A DNA stretch of 64,000 bases. Source: Clusia tigrina (taxonomy: Eukaryota > Arthropoda > Insecta > Diptera > Clusiidae). Shown here piece by piece: positions 1 to 11,501 of the stretch. Location: contig OV050030.1 of assembly GCA_920105625.2 (NCBI GenBank), forward strand, positions 78,085,400 through 78,149,399. Reading direction: 5' to 3'. Both the position numbers and the translations under genes were made by a program. Each line of letters opens with the position of its first letter. Position 1 is the stretch's first letter. The notes beneath the pieces were generated by a model, which was not told the DNA's origin, did no database searches, and saw only the letters and a list, made by a program, of their open reading frames with translations.

Positions 1-284
1 TCGAATAATTTATATGCGGTATGCGCCGCCTGCCTCCACGTGACGTAAGTTTCGTGTCTGCCGTCGAAGTCTGGCAGTGATTTTATAATATCTAATGATT
101 CGTCACAATGTTTCCCCGGCATTATTTCTACGTCTTTGTACGTTTCTACTTCAGGGGTTGTCATTATCATAGTCCTCAAACATTGGTTTAAGTCCGTTAT
201 GGTTTCTTCAAAGTTAGCTCTTTGTTCAGCGAGAGCGCTGTTAACTGCTCCTTCTACCAAGGCTCTCAACAGTTCTGGATCCAT
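1..284 (-). pseudogene. gag: Family A gag, N-terminal part (copy A0), cut by window edge
   Basis: On the minus strand this reads as the first ~94 codons of the same Gag found complete at 16243-17508. It starts at the ATG at 284-282, which has A at -3 and G at +4, and runs off the left edge inside the capsid-like core. Gag is the structural polyprotein of a gypsy-type LTR retrotransposon and assembles cytoplasmic particles. An upstream ATG in the leader is separated from this frame by a run of seven T, as in A3 and A4, so I use the internal ATG. No break is seen in the part present. The rest of the element lies outside the window. Confidence 0.75.
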
Positions 285-813
285 TTTAATTTTTTTATTA
301 GGTTTTTCTATTCCTGACCACAAATTTGAAACGCCACTATTACTGCTGTTTACCTTTTTACTAGCTACGATTAGTTTGTTTAAAAAAACTATCAAGGTCT
401 GATTCGTCGTTATTCATAAGCGATAGCTCATTTCTCTATTTTTTTAAAAATATGATTCTATTTCCGAAACCCTTGCAAAGATTCAATATAACATTTGCAG
501 TTTATTTGTACCACAATTTCAATTCGTTTTAATTTTTTTGTCATGTGCTCTACTTACATTTTATTAATTTTGTTCTATTGCTTCGACTTAGATTTCAACT
601 GCGGTGTTGCTGTTGTTGTTGGCTCCTGCTATGTTGCTTCCTCTTTCGTTTTCGTCAGTTGATTTAGTTGCAAATTCGTTGGTCTTGGAAAAATGCACAG
701 TTAGCTCCGATTAACAGTTATAGGTGGTGTACCAATATAATATATGTTTATTAAAAAGTTTTTTGTTTGTAGGTTCGCCGGAGACGTTAGTTACCGAATT
801 ATAGTTGGGCGCC
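285..813 (-). other. Family A 5' leader (copy A0)
   Basis: Minus-strand leader between the LTR and gag, homologous to 4744-5116, 9731-10236 and 15714-16242. It begins with a primer binding site reading TGGCGCCCAAC on the minus strand (814-804), the start of the site used by lysine-type tRNA primers. It contains the short upstream reading frame that ends before gag. No other gene is visible here. Confidence 0.7.
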
Positions 814-1387
814 AGTTTTCTTTTCAGATTTTGGTTTATTTAACAATATGTAAATATTAAATTAATACTTCTTTGTAAATATTTTATATGTTTTACTCTG
901 AGCTGTAGTTCGATCAGTTGCGATGTCATTACCAGACTGAAATGTCAAAATGCACACTTCGCCCACGGCTCAAGCAAGCGGAGCTCGTAAGCCGTCGATT
1001 CCGCGCCTCGTGTGCCCCGCTCTTCCATCCGACAACAGCCGAGCGCATTGCTTCAGTCAAGCGGCGATTGATATCGTCGCTCTCACGAAGAGATCGTGTT
1101 AACTCCTCCCCCGCTTAAATGAAGTTCGTCCTCGGACTTCCTGAAGCTGTCGATCACCTAGCAACAGATTATAATGACAACTGTAGCTAGGCCGAATAAG
1201 AAGGATATTGTTGGGAGTTTCTTCTCGACCTCTCGGATGCGAATCTCCTTTCTGAAAATAAGGAGAAAGGTTCCAGTAACCGTCCTGTCGCGCGTTGGCT
1301 GGTGTTATAAAGGCGTTGTTATAACGAGTTTTTTTCTTGATTATGATGATGCCATCATGGACGACTACCACAGGTGACATCGCAACT
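814..1387 (-). repeat. Family A LTR, inverted copy
   Basis: A near full-length LTR on the minus strand, matching the plus-strand LTRs at 4153-4743, 9142-9730, 15123-15713 and 21074-21661. The minus-strand ends read AGTTGC and AACT, giving the short inverted AGTT/AACT termini typical of gypsy-group elements. The first ~20 bases differ from the other LTRs because this end is fused at 1376-1387 to a plus-strand LTR fragment through a short shared sequence. Together they form a head-to-head junction. Confidence 0.75.
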
Positions 1388-1489
1388 AATCGAACTACAG
1401 CTCAGAGTAAAACATATAAAATATTTACAAAGAAGTATTAATTTATAATTTATATATTGTTAAATAAACCAAAATCTGAAAAGAAAACT
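1376..1489 (+). repeat. Family A LTR 3' fragment
   Basis: The last ~114 bp of a family A LTR on the plus strand, with a TATAAA-like stretch and an AATAAA signal, ending AACT directly before TATATA. Several bases near 1440-1460 match the LTR at 21545-21661 rather than the other LTRs. Like that LTR it is followed by (TA)n and a Tc1/mariner element, so the two regions are copies of one another. The upstream part of this LTR is missing at the inverted junction. Confidence 0.75.
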
Positions 1490-2688
<1,199 letters not shown>

Positions 2689-3092
2689 TTATGGTTGTTT
2701 CTGTAGTAGTCTTTCTTCAGCTTGAACCAACTTCAGGTCAACTCCGAGCATGGAGCCTGGTCTTCCTTTCTGTCTTTGTTTCAACAGAAACTCCTTGTCT
2801 TCTTCTGAAGTCATCATCGGTAGGGCATCTTGGTGGGCAATATCAAAGAGATCATCCAACTTTAGGGTAAACTCTTTTACAGCATTTCTTGAAAAAATAG
2901 AAAAAAACATTGTTGTGGGTCTAAAATTAACGGTATACCATAGCAAACATATTTAAATGAAATGGGATTCCAAAGTACAAGTATTTGCCCATAATAAGCA
3001 ATAATAATACAAATAACGCATCTTCGCTCTCAGGGGTACCTAGTCACATTTTTAGGGACATTGGCTCTATTTTTTCGGTTTCAGTACTAGTT
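2689..3092. other. Unassigned segment between Tc1 remnant and family A
   Basis: Single-copy within this window and unlike any element around it. The minus strand holds an open frame of 85 codons (2946-2689) with a charged stretch containing LFDIAH, EEDKEFLL and QKGRPGS. This looks more like real coding sequence than chance, but I do not recognise a function. It is truncated at the Tc1 junction. Positions 2957-3092 show nothing recognisable. Confidence 0.4.
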
Positions 3093-3556
3093 CAAATTCG
3101 ACATTGACATCGTAAATGCCCCTCCACTTCACAGCACTTCAAATGGACAGGTCGAACGGCTTCATAGCACTCTTCTGGAGATTGCAAGGTGCTTGAAATT
3201 GGAGAACAAAGTAGACGACATAGTTGATCTAATTTTGATAGCCACAGTTGAGTACAATCGGACCATTCACTTCGTAACCGGCAAGAGACCTATAGACATA
3301 ATCCAAGCCACACCCCAAGAAACTAGAAAAGAGATAACGGAAAGAATAACGAAGGCTCAACAAGTACAGCTCGAGAGGAATAATCCTTCCCGACAAAACA
3401 GGGTCTTCGAGGTGGGGGACCGTGTTCTTGGAAAATCAAACAGAAGATTAGGAAACAAATTAACCCCTTTATATGCTGAAGAAAAAAATAGAAGGAGATT
3501 TAGGAAACACTCTTCTTATTAAAGGGAGGGTGGTCCATAAGGACAATCTAAGATGA
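3093..3556 (+). pseudogene. pol: Family A integrase C-terminal fragment (A1)
   Basis: Encodes the last part of the integrase catalytic core, including the catalytic Glu in the motif GQVERLH, and the C-terminal DNA-binding region up to the pol terminator at about 3554-3556. An extra A in the A-run near 3482-3488 shifts the frame, so the open frame ends at 3522. Copy A2 has the same insertion and A3 and A4 do not, which ties A1 and A2 together as duplicates. Confidence 0.8.
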
Positions 3557-4152
3557 ATATTTCTGTCTTGTTTTCAAATTTATTTTTTAGTCATATTTTA
3601 AGAAATGAAAATTTAAGAGAAACAACTACATTAACCATATAAGATTTTACATTTTTTACATTTTTTTCATTCAATTGGTCAAAAATAAAATTCAGTTAAC
3701 AAGAACTTATAAACTCCGAAAATAGACAAGTAACTATCAATTCAAAGACAAAACAAATTGATACTGGCAGTTTATAAGATTCACTCTTAGCTAGAAACAG
3801 ATCAATGATTTCGAACTGAAAAATTGAATACTGACTGTCACCCTTGCAAAGAAAAAATAGTAAATGCTACTATTTTAGATTCAGAAGATACTAATAAAGT
3901 AATTGTCATGCGTTCTACCAATACTAGTATAGTCGATCTTATAGAAATATCTTATATCAAAGTTTTGTTAGACCATAAATTTTCACCTATACCTAAGTTA
4001 GAATGTAAAAAAAACCAAGTTCAACGAAATGGAATCATCTTGCACCTCACCGAAGACAACAATGTTGCTGAAGGCGGCAATCAAGTAATGGGTATCGAAA
4101 GTTCTACCGCGAGTAAAGAGCTGCCACTGCCTACATGCGCTCAACAACTACC
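3557..4152 (+). other. Family A 3' region with small open frame (A1)
   Basis: Lies between pol and the LTR. The first ~260 bases are AT-rich with no gene. An open frame at 3824-4192 (122 codons) extends 40 bases into the LTR. It contains a CHPC motif near its start but no signal peptide, membrane segment or recognisable domain. By position it is where an env gene would sit in an errantivirus, and it may be the leftover end of one. That is inference from position only. Confidence 0.45.
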
Positions 4153-4743
4153 AGTTGCAACACCAGATCATGTCACCTCGAACCTGTGGTAGTCGTCCAT
4201 GATGGCATCATCATAATCAAGAAAAAAACTCGTTATAACAACGCCGTTATAACACCAGCCAACGCGCGACAGGACGGTTACTGGAACCTTTCTCCTTATT
4301 TTCAATAAGGAGATTCGCATCCGAGAGGTCGAGAAGAAACTACCAACAATATCCTTCTTATTCGGCCTAGCTACACTTGTCATTATAATCTGTTGCTAGG
4401 TGATCGACAGCTTCAGGAAGTCCGAGGACGAACTTCATTTAAGCGGGGGAGGAGTTAACACGATCTCTTCGTGAGAGCGACGATATCAATCGCCGCTTGA
4501 CTGAAGCAATGCGCTCGGCTGTTGTCGGATGGAAGAGCGGGGCACACGAGGCGCGGAATCGACGGCTTACGAGCTCCGCTTGCTTGAGCCGTGGGCGAAG
4601 TGTGCATTTTGACCTTTCAGTCTGGTAATGACATCGCAACTGATCGAACTACAGCTCAGAGTAAAACATATAAAATATTTACAAAGAAGTATTAATTTAA
4701 TATTTACATATTGTTAAATAAACCAAAATCTGAAAAGAAAACT
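4153..4743 (+). repeat. Family A LTR shared by A1 and A2
   Basis: 591 bp from AGTTGC to AACT. The U3 part holds two GTTATAAC palindromes and a perfect 10-bp hairpin with a three-base loop (4291-4313). The 3' part holds a TATAAA-like stretch and AATAAA. It serves as 3' LTR of A1 and 5' LTR of A2, which is the pattern left by LTR-LTR exchange rather than by separate insertions. Confidence 0.85.
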
Positions 4744-5116
4744 GGCGCCCTACTATAATTCGGTAACTAACGTCTCCGGCGAACCTACAAACAAAAAACT
4801 TTTTAATAAACATATATTATATTGGTACACCACCTATAACTGTTAATCGGAGCTAACTGTGCATTTTTCCAAGACCAATGAATTTTCGAAGAGGAAGCAA
4901 CATAGCAGGAGCCAACAACAACAGCAACACCGCAGATGAAATCTAAGTCGAAGCAATAGAAAAAAATTAATAAAATGTAAGTAGAGCACATGACAAAAAA
5001 ATTAAAACGAATTGAAATTGTGGTACAAATAAACTGCAAATGTTATATTGAATCTTTGCAAGGGTTTCGGAAATAGAATCATATTTTTAAAAAAATAGAG
5101 AAATGAGCTATCGCGT
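4743..5116 (+). other. Family A leader with primer binding site (A2)
   Basis: Starts with the primer binding site TGGCGCCC, followed here by T where the other copies have A. A consensus splice donor GTAAGT at 4977-4982 is followed by AGAG, and the same ten bases occur in the leader of family B. The first ATG of the gag region is at 5117. Nothing else is recognised. Confidence 0.6.
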
Positions 5117-5502
5117 ATGAATAACGACGAATCAGACCTTGATAGTTTTTTAAACAAACTACTCGTAGCTAGTAAAAAGGTAAACAGCAGTAATAGTGAC
5201 AATTCCAACTGGACAATGTCGGCTCATCCCAGACTCTCAGACAAAACCAAAGCCAGTTTTACAACCAGGCTTCGGCCCAGTTTTTCAACAATCAGAATCA
5301 GGGACAAGCAATGAAAATACCACTTAGTAGCTCTGCTAGATTTACTGGCCCGAAACATCAGAGGGTCAATAATTTTTCCACAGATCAAAGGGAATCCGAC
5401 TACCAAAACTTAGCCGATTCAGAGGTGTCGGCAGTTTTCGAAGACCTTCCGGAGCATGACCAGCTCAATTTTTTAGACAAAATTCCCTGCTTCCGTTCAT
5501 AA
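5117..5502 (+). pseudogene. gag: Family A gag, internally deleted (A2)
   Basis: About 1 kb of gag is missing. The first ~28 codons are joined out of frame to the Gln/Asn-rich C-terminal tail, so the whole capsid-like core is gone. The frame from 5117 stops at 5314, and the original gag frame reopens at 5311-5502 and ends with the normal terminator. This copy has six T at the leader T-run where A0, A3 and A4 have seven, so the upstream ATG is in frame only here. Confidence 0.8.
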
Positions 5503-5521
5503 TTAGAAACATAGCAGGGAG
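5469..5521 (+). promoter_or_regulatory. gag-pol -1 frameshift signal (A2)
   Basis: Slippery heptamer TTTTTTA at 5469-5475, seven bases of spacer, then a stem 5483-5490 with 5514-5521. One base of the upstream arm has changed from C to T, turning a G-C pair into G-U. See the intact version in A4. Confidence 0.7.
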
Positions 5522-8500
5522 AACACTTAAGCTTTTAATAGATACCGGAGCTTCCAAAAATTACATTAAGCCATTAACAGAACTTAAATATAAGTTGCCT
5601 ATGGAAGAACCTTTCATAGTAAAGTCTATTCACGGATTCGATAATATTAAGGAGAAGTGCATGGTCTGGGTGTTCGACACCAATAGCACATTTTTTATTT
5701 TGCCCACACTATCAACATTTGATGGCATAATTGGCCTCGATCTGTTAACACAGACAGGGTCAACATTAGATTTTAAGAATAAAACTCTCACAACCAATAC
5801 TGGATCTGAAGAAATACAATTTTTCCAATGTCTCGACGTTAATTTCACACAGGTCGAAGATTTAGAAGCACATCAAGCGGTGAAAAATAAGTTTCAGAAA
5901 ATGGTACGGACATGGTTTAGAGTCTTTGCAGACCCCAATGAATCTCTACCTTTCAATACAAACATTGTCGCTACTATCCGAACAGATAACGACGACCCGG
6001 TTTACTCAAAATTATACCCCTACCCTATGGGCGTTGCTGACTTTGTCAATAATGAAATAAATGACTTATTAAATAATGGGATAATACGCCCATCCAGGTC
6101 ACCTTACAACAATCCAATCTGGGTTGTAGATAAAAAAGAAAAAGACGAGAATGGCAACAACAAAAAACGTCTCGTCATAGATTTCAGAAAACTAAATCAA
6201 AAAACCATAGATGATAGATACCCTATCCCAAACATTTCAGTAATACTTTCAAAGCTAGGTAAGGCTAAGTTCTTTACAACTCTTGATCTGAAATCAGGAT
6301 TCCACTAATTATCCCTCGCTGAACGAGACAGGGAGAAAACAGCTTTTTCGGTAGGAAATGGGAAATACGAGTTTTACAGGCTCCCTTTTGGGTTGAAGAA
6401 CGCGCCCAGTATCTTTCAACGTGCCATCGACGATGTGCTAAGGGAACAAATCGGGAAACGTAGATGACGTAATCATTTTTTCTGAAAACGCAGAAGACCA
6501 CGTCCGACATATAGAATGGGTTTTGAAAGAATTATATCAAGCAAATATGAGGGTTGCCCGTGAGAAATCACACTTCTTTAAGGAAAGTGTAGAGTATTTA
6601 GGCTTTGTTGTGTCTGGCGATGGCATAAAAATAAGCCCCAACAAAGTAGAAGCGATTCGTAACTATGAGTTACTTTTTAATATTAGGTCATTCCTCGGTC
6701 TAGCGACTTATTATCGCTGTTTCATCAAAGACTTCGCTTCCTTGGCGAAGCTTTTAACCGATATCCTTAAGGGAGATAACGGTAAGGTCAGTGCCAACCA
6801 GTCCAAAAAGATAGCAGTAAATCTCGATGAAAACAAAATTAGAGCCTTTAACAAGCTCAAAGAGGTTCTTGAGTCAGAAGAAGTCACGCTGCTCTACCCA
6901 GACTTTAAAAAGCCATTCGATCTTACGACGGATGCTTCAACGTCAGGTCTAGGGGAGGTCCTCTCTCAAGGAGGAAGACCAATTACTATGATTTCCAGAA
7001 CCCTCAAAGATAACGAATTGAATCTCGCCTCCAACGAGCGTGAACTATTAGCAATTGTATGGGCTCTTAAAAACTTAAGGAACTACCTTTACGGCGTTAA
7101 AGACTTAAACATCTACACCGACCATCAGCCGTTTACGTTTGCTGTTTCAGAACGAATCTCAAACCCTAAGTTTAAGCGATGGAAAGCATTTGTTGAAGAC
7201 CACAATGCTAAAACCTTCTACAAACCAGGCAAAGAAAACTATGTTGCCGACGCACTGTCACGTCACCACATTCACGCTTTGGAACAGGAAGCTCATTCAG
7301 ACCACGCAACGATCCACAGCGAGGAATCGCTAACCTACACGGTTGAAGCATCTGACAAACCAGTTAATTGCTTTAGAAACCAGATAATTCTGGAAGAAGC
7401 CCAATTTAGTTCCAAACGCAAATTTATACTTTTCGGCGAGGAAACTCGTCACCTAATCCACTTCACAGACAAAAACACCCTCTCGGACGAAATCAAGATG
7501 ATCATAAACCCGAACGTAGTAAATGCAATACATTGCGAGCTACCAGTACTCGCCAGCATTCAGCACGAATTGGTCAGACAATTTCCATCAACAAAATTTT
7601 GGCACTGTAGGAAAATGGTGTCAGATATTGTTGACAAAAATGAACAGAGGGAGATAGTTCAGGCTGAGCATAATAGGGCTCATAGAGCCGCTCAGGAAAA
7701 CGTTAAGCAAATCCTTTATGATTATTACTTCCCAAAAATGACGAAATTAGCCAATGAAACTGTCGCAAATTGTAAAATTTGCACAAAGGTCAAATACGAC
7801 AGACATCCGCGAAAACAGGAGCTTGGGGTAACACCCATACCATCCTACGAAGGTGAAATTTTACACATTGACATTTTTTCGACAGACAAAAAGTATTTCC
7901 TCACGTGCGTCGACAAGTTTTCTAAATTCGCTGTAGTCCAGCCTATACCATCACGTACGATAATCGATATTAAAGGACCAATTTTGCAATTAATGAACAT
8001 CTTCTCGAATACCAAGATAATCTATTGCGATAACGAAGCAGCTTTCAAATCGGAAACTATTACTTCTCTACTAAAAAACAAATTCGACATTGACATCGTA
8101 AATGCCCCTCCACTTCACAGCACTTCAAATGGACAGGTCGAACGGCTTCATAGCACTCTTCTGGAGATTGCAAGGTGCTTGAAATTGGAGAACAAAGTAG
8201 ACGACATAGTTGATCTAATTTTGATAGCCACAGTTGAGTACAATCGGACCATTCACTTCGTAACCGGCAAGAGACCTATAGACATAATCCAAGCCACACC
8301 CCAAGAAACTAGAAAAGAGATAACGGAAAGAATAACGAAGGCTCAACAAGTACAGCTCGAGAGGAATAATCCTTCCCGACAAAACAGGGTCTTCGAGGTG
8401 GGGGACCGTGTTCTTGGAAAATCAAACAGAAGATTAGGAAACAAATTAACCCCTTTATATGCTGAAGAAAAAAATAGAAGGAGATTTAGGAACCACGGTT

Positions 8501-8542
8501 CTTATTAAAGGGAGGGTGGTCCATAAGGACAATCTAAGATGA
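5475..8542 (+). pseudogene. pol: Family A pol (A2): protease, RT, RNase H, integrase; broken
   Basis: Pol in the -1 frame relative to gag. Domains in order: aspartic protease with DTGAS near 5540; reverse transcriptase; RNase H with a TTDAS motif near 6930; integrase with the HHCC zinc region near 7670-7790 and all three acidic core residues (HID, CDNE, QVER). Breaks: a CAA-to-TAA nonsense codon at 6306-6308, shared by A3 and A4; a 14-bp deletion at 6458/6459 that removes the first half of the YVDD catalytic site and shifts the frame, shared with A4; a 9-bp in-frame loss near 6668; and an extra A near 8467-8473, shared with A1. The open frame from about 6523 to 8508 is the longest pol stretch in family A. 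No active polyprotein can be made. Confidence 0.9.
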
Positions 8543-9141
8543 ATATTTCTGTCTTGTTTTTAAATTTATTTTTTAGTCATATTTTAAGAAATGAAAATTT
8601 AAGAAGAAAAAACTACATTAACCATATAAGATTTTACATTTTTTTTCATTTTTTTCATTGAATTGGTCAAAAATAAAATTCAGTTAACAAGAACTTATAA
8701 ACTCCGAAAATAGACAAGTAACTATCAATTCAAAGACAAAACAAATTGATACTGGCAGTTTATAAAATTCACTCTTAGCTAGAAACAGACCAATGATTTC
8801 CGAACTGAAAAATTTAATACTGACTGTCACCCTTGCAAAGAAAAAATAGTAAATCCTACTATTTTAGATTCAGAAGATACTAATAAAGTAATTGTCATGC
8901 GTTCTCCCAATACTAGTATAGTCGATCTTATAGAAATATCTTATATCAAAGTTTTGTTAGACAATAAATTTTCACCTATACCTAAGTTAGAATGTAAAAA
9001 AAACCAAGTTCAACGAAATGGAATCATCTTGCACCTCACCGAAGACAACAATGTTGCTGAAGGCGGCAATCAAGTAATGGGTATCGAAAGTTCTACCGCG
9101 AGTAAAGAGCTGCCACTGCCTACATGCGCTCAACAACTACC
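8543..9141 (+). other. Family A 3' region (A2)
   Basis: AT-rich stretch followed by the small 3' open frame, here open at 8897-9181 with a shorter N-terminus than in A1 and A4. The CHPC segment is present but upstream of the ATG at 8897. No domain is recognised. A polypyrimidine run ending in a CAG near 8683 could serve as a splice acceptor for the leader donor. Confidence 0.4.
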
Positions 9142-9730
9142 AGTTGCAACACCAGATCATGTCACCTCGAACCTGTGGTAGTCGTCCATGATGGCATCAT
9201 CATAATCAAGAAAAAAACTCGTTATAACAACGCCGTTATAACAGCCGGACGCGCGACAGGACGGTTACTGGAAACTTTCTCCTTATTTTCAATAAGGAGA
9301 TTCGCATCCGAGAGGTCGAAAAGAAACTCCCAACAATATCCTTCTTATTCGGCCTAGCTACAGTTGTCATTATAATCTGTTGCTAGGTGATCGACAGCTT
9401 CAAGAAGTCCGAGGACGAACTTCACTTAAGCGGGGGAGGAGTTAACACGATCTCTTGGTGAGAGCGACGATATCAATCGCCGCTTGACTAAATCAATGCA
9501 CTCGGCTGCTGTCGGATGGAAGAGCGGGGTACACGTGGCGCGGGATCGACGGCTTACGAGCTACGCTTGCTTGAGCCGTGGGCGAAGTGTGCATTTTGAC
9601 CTTTCAGTCTGGTAATGACATCGCAACTGATCGAACTACAGCTCAGAGTAAAACATATAAAATATTTACAAAGAAGTATTAATTTAATATTTACATATTG
9701 TTAAATAAACCAAAATCTGAAAAGAAAACT
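9142..9730 (+). repeat. Family A LTR shared by A2 and A3
   Basis: 589 bp, AGTTGC to AACT, colinear with the LTR at 4153-4743 and with scattered substitutions, some shared with the LTR at 21074-21661. The AATAAA signal and the U3 hairpin are retained. Confidence 0.85.
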
Positions 9731-10236
9731 GGCGCCCAACTATAATTCGGTACCTAACGTCTCCGGCGAACCTACAAACAAAAAACTTTTTAATAAACAT
9801 ATATTATATTGGTACACCACCTATAACTGTTAATCGGAGCTAACTGTGCATTTTTCCAAGACCAAAGAATTTGCAACTAAATCAACTGACGAAAACGAAA
9901 GAGGAAGCAACATAGCAGGAGCCAACAACAACAGCAACACCGCAGATGAAATCTAAGTCGAAGCAATAGAACAAAATTAATAAAATGTAAGTAGAGCACA
10001 TGACAAAAAAATTAAAACGAATTGAAATTATATATTGAATCTTTGCAAGGGTTTCGGAAATAGAATCATATTTTTAAAAAAATAGAGAAATGAGCTATCG
10101 CGTATGAATAACGACGAATCAGACCTTGATAGTTTTTTTAAACAAACTACTCGTAGCTAGTAAAAAGGTAAACAGCAGTAATAGTAACGTTTCAAATTTG
10201 TGGTCAGGAATAGAAAAACCTATTAATAAAACTAAA
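9730..10236 (+). other. Family A leader (A3)
   Basis: Begins with primer binding site TGGCGCCCAAC. Contains the GTAAGT donor at 9987-9992. A 23-bp segment present in the A2 and A4 leaders is missing near 10027. The ATG at 10104 opens only a short frame because of the seven-T run, so gag is taken to start at 10237. Confidence 0.6.
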
Positions 10237-11439
10237 ATGGATCCAGAACAGTTGAGAGCCTTGGTAGAAGGAGCAGTTAACAGCGCTCTCGCTGAACAAA
10301 GAGCTAACTTTGAAGAAACCATAATGGACTTAAACCAACGTTTGAGGACTATGATATTGACAACCCCTGAAGTAGAAACGTACAAAGACGTAGAAATAAT
10401 TCCGGGGAAACATTGTGACGAATCATTAGATATTATAAAATCACTGCCAGACTTCGACGGCAGACACGAAACTTACATCTCGTGGAGGCAGGCGGCGCAT
10501 ACCGCATATAAATTATTCGATAATTTCAATGGCACTTCTAAGCATTACCACGCAGTAGCGATTATAAGAAACAAAATCAAAGGCTCTGCCGATATGGTAT
10601 TATCCTCCTTCAACACAGTTCTTAATTTTAAGGCAATTATCAATCGCATTGATTTCACATATTCGGACAAGCGACCAATTTATTTAATAGAGCAAGAGCT
10701 GTCAACTCCTCGCCAGGGCAATATGACACTTTTGCAGTATTACGATGAAGTCGAACGAAAACTGACCCTCCTCACGAATAAGACAATTATGACATACGAT
10801 CAAAATATCGCCGCATCTTTAAATGAAAAATATAGAATGGACGCACTCAGGGTGTTCATTTCAGGAACCAGGAGGGCATTGAGTGATATACTCTTCGCGG
10901 CAAGACCGACTGATTTACCGACAGCGTTAGCTTTAGCCCAAGAGGTAGAGTCCAACCACGAACGATACATGTTCGCAAGTAACTATGCAAGAAGTCTAGA
11001 AGACAGAGCACAGCGTGGGGAACAAAGGCAGCAAAATAAGGAAAGGAACACTGCTGGTGACCACCAGGCGAGCAATATGCATCAGAGAAAAAACCCACAT
11101 TTTTCCAGGCAACAAAATACTGAAGCTAGGGCTTCACTGAGGTATGACCCGGTGCAGAAAATAGCCGTCGACCCTTCCCAACGCTTCAGACAGCCTACTC
11201 AATTCCAACTGGACAATGTCGGCTCATCCCAGACTCTCAGACAAAACCAAAGCCAGTTTTACAACCAGGCTTCGGCCCAGTTTTTCAACAATCAGAATCA
11301 GGGACAAGCAATGAAAAGACCACTTAGTAGCTCTGCTAGATTTACTGGCCCGAAACATCAGAGGGTGAATAATCTTTCCACAGATCAAAGAGAATCCGAC
11401 TACCAAATCTTAGCCGATTCAGAGGTGTCGACAGTTTGA
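10237..11439 (+). pseudogene. gag: Family A gag, C-terminally truncated (A3)
   Basis: 400 codons from the ATG at 10237, which has a good context (A at -3, G at +4). Covers the capsid-like core (about residues 60-250) and a Gln/Asn-rich, basic tail without any CCHC zinc knuckle. A deletion of about 20 bases near 11435 causes a stop just before the frameshift signal, so ribosomes would end before reaching the slippery site. Otherwise it is very close to the intact A4 gag. Confidence 0.8.
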
Positions 11440-11448
11440 CCAGCTCAA

Positions 11449-11501
11449 TTTTTTAGACAAAACTCCCTGCTTCCGTTCATAATTAGAAACATAGCAGGGA
11501 G
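11449..11501 (+). promoter_or_regulatory. gag-pol -1 frameshift signal (A3)
   Basis: Heptamer TTTTTTA at 11449-11455, seven-base spacer, perfect 8-bp stem 11463-11470 with 11494-11501. The element is intact but cannot work here, because gag terminates upstream at 11439. Confidence 0.7.

Larger units (their letters stand above)
3093..4743 (+). mobile_element. Family A element, 3' fragment (copy A1)
   Basis: A 5'-truncated family A copy starting inside the integrase core and running through the end of pol, the 3' untranslated region and the LTR at 4153-4743. The LTR is at the same time the 5' LTR of copy A2. The 5' break at 3093 joins unrelated sequence with no terminal motif. Confidence 0.85.

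Noticed and set aside
918..1380. Small frames inside LTRs (918-1118, 1174-1377 and equivalents)
   Set aside because: They lie within LTR regulatory sequence, differ among copies and show no coding signature.
10130..10150. TTTAAAC near the gag start as a coronavirus-type slippery site
   Set aside because: The phase is wrong: joining the two frames there would need a +1, not a -1, shift, and no stem follows.
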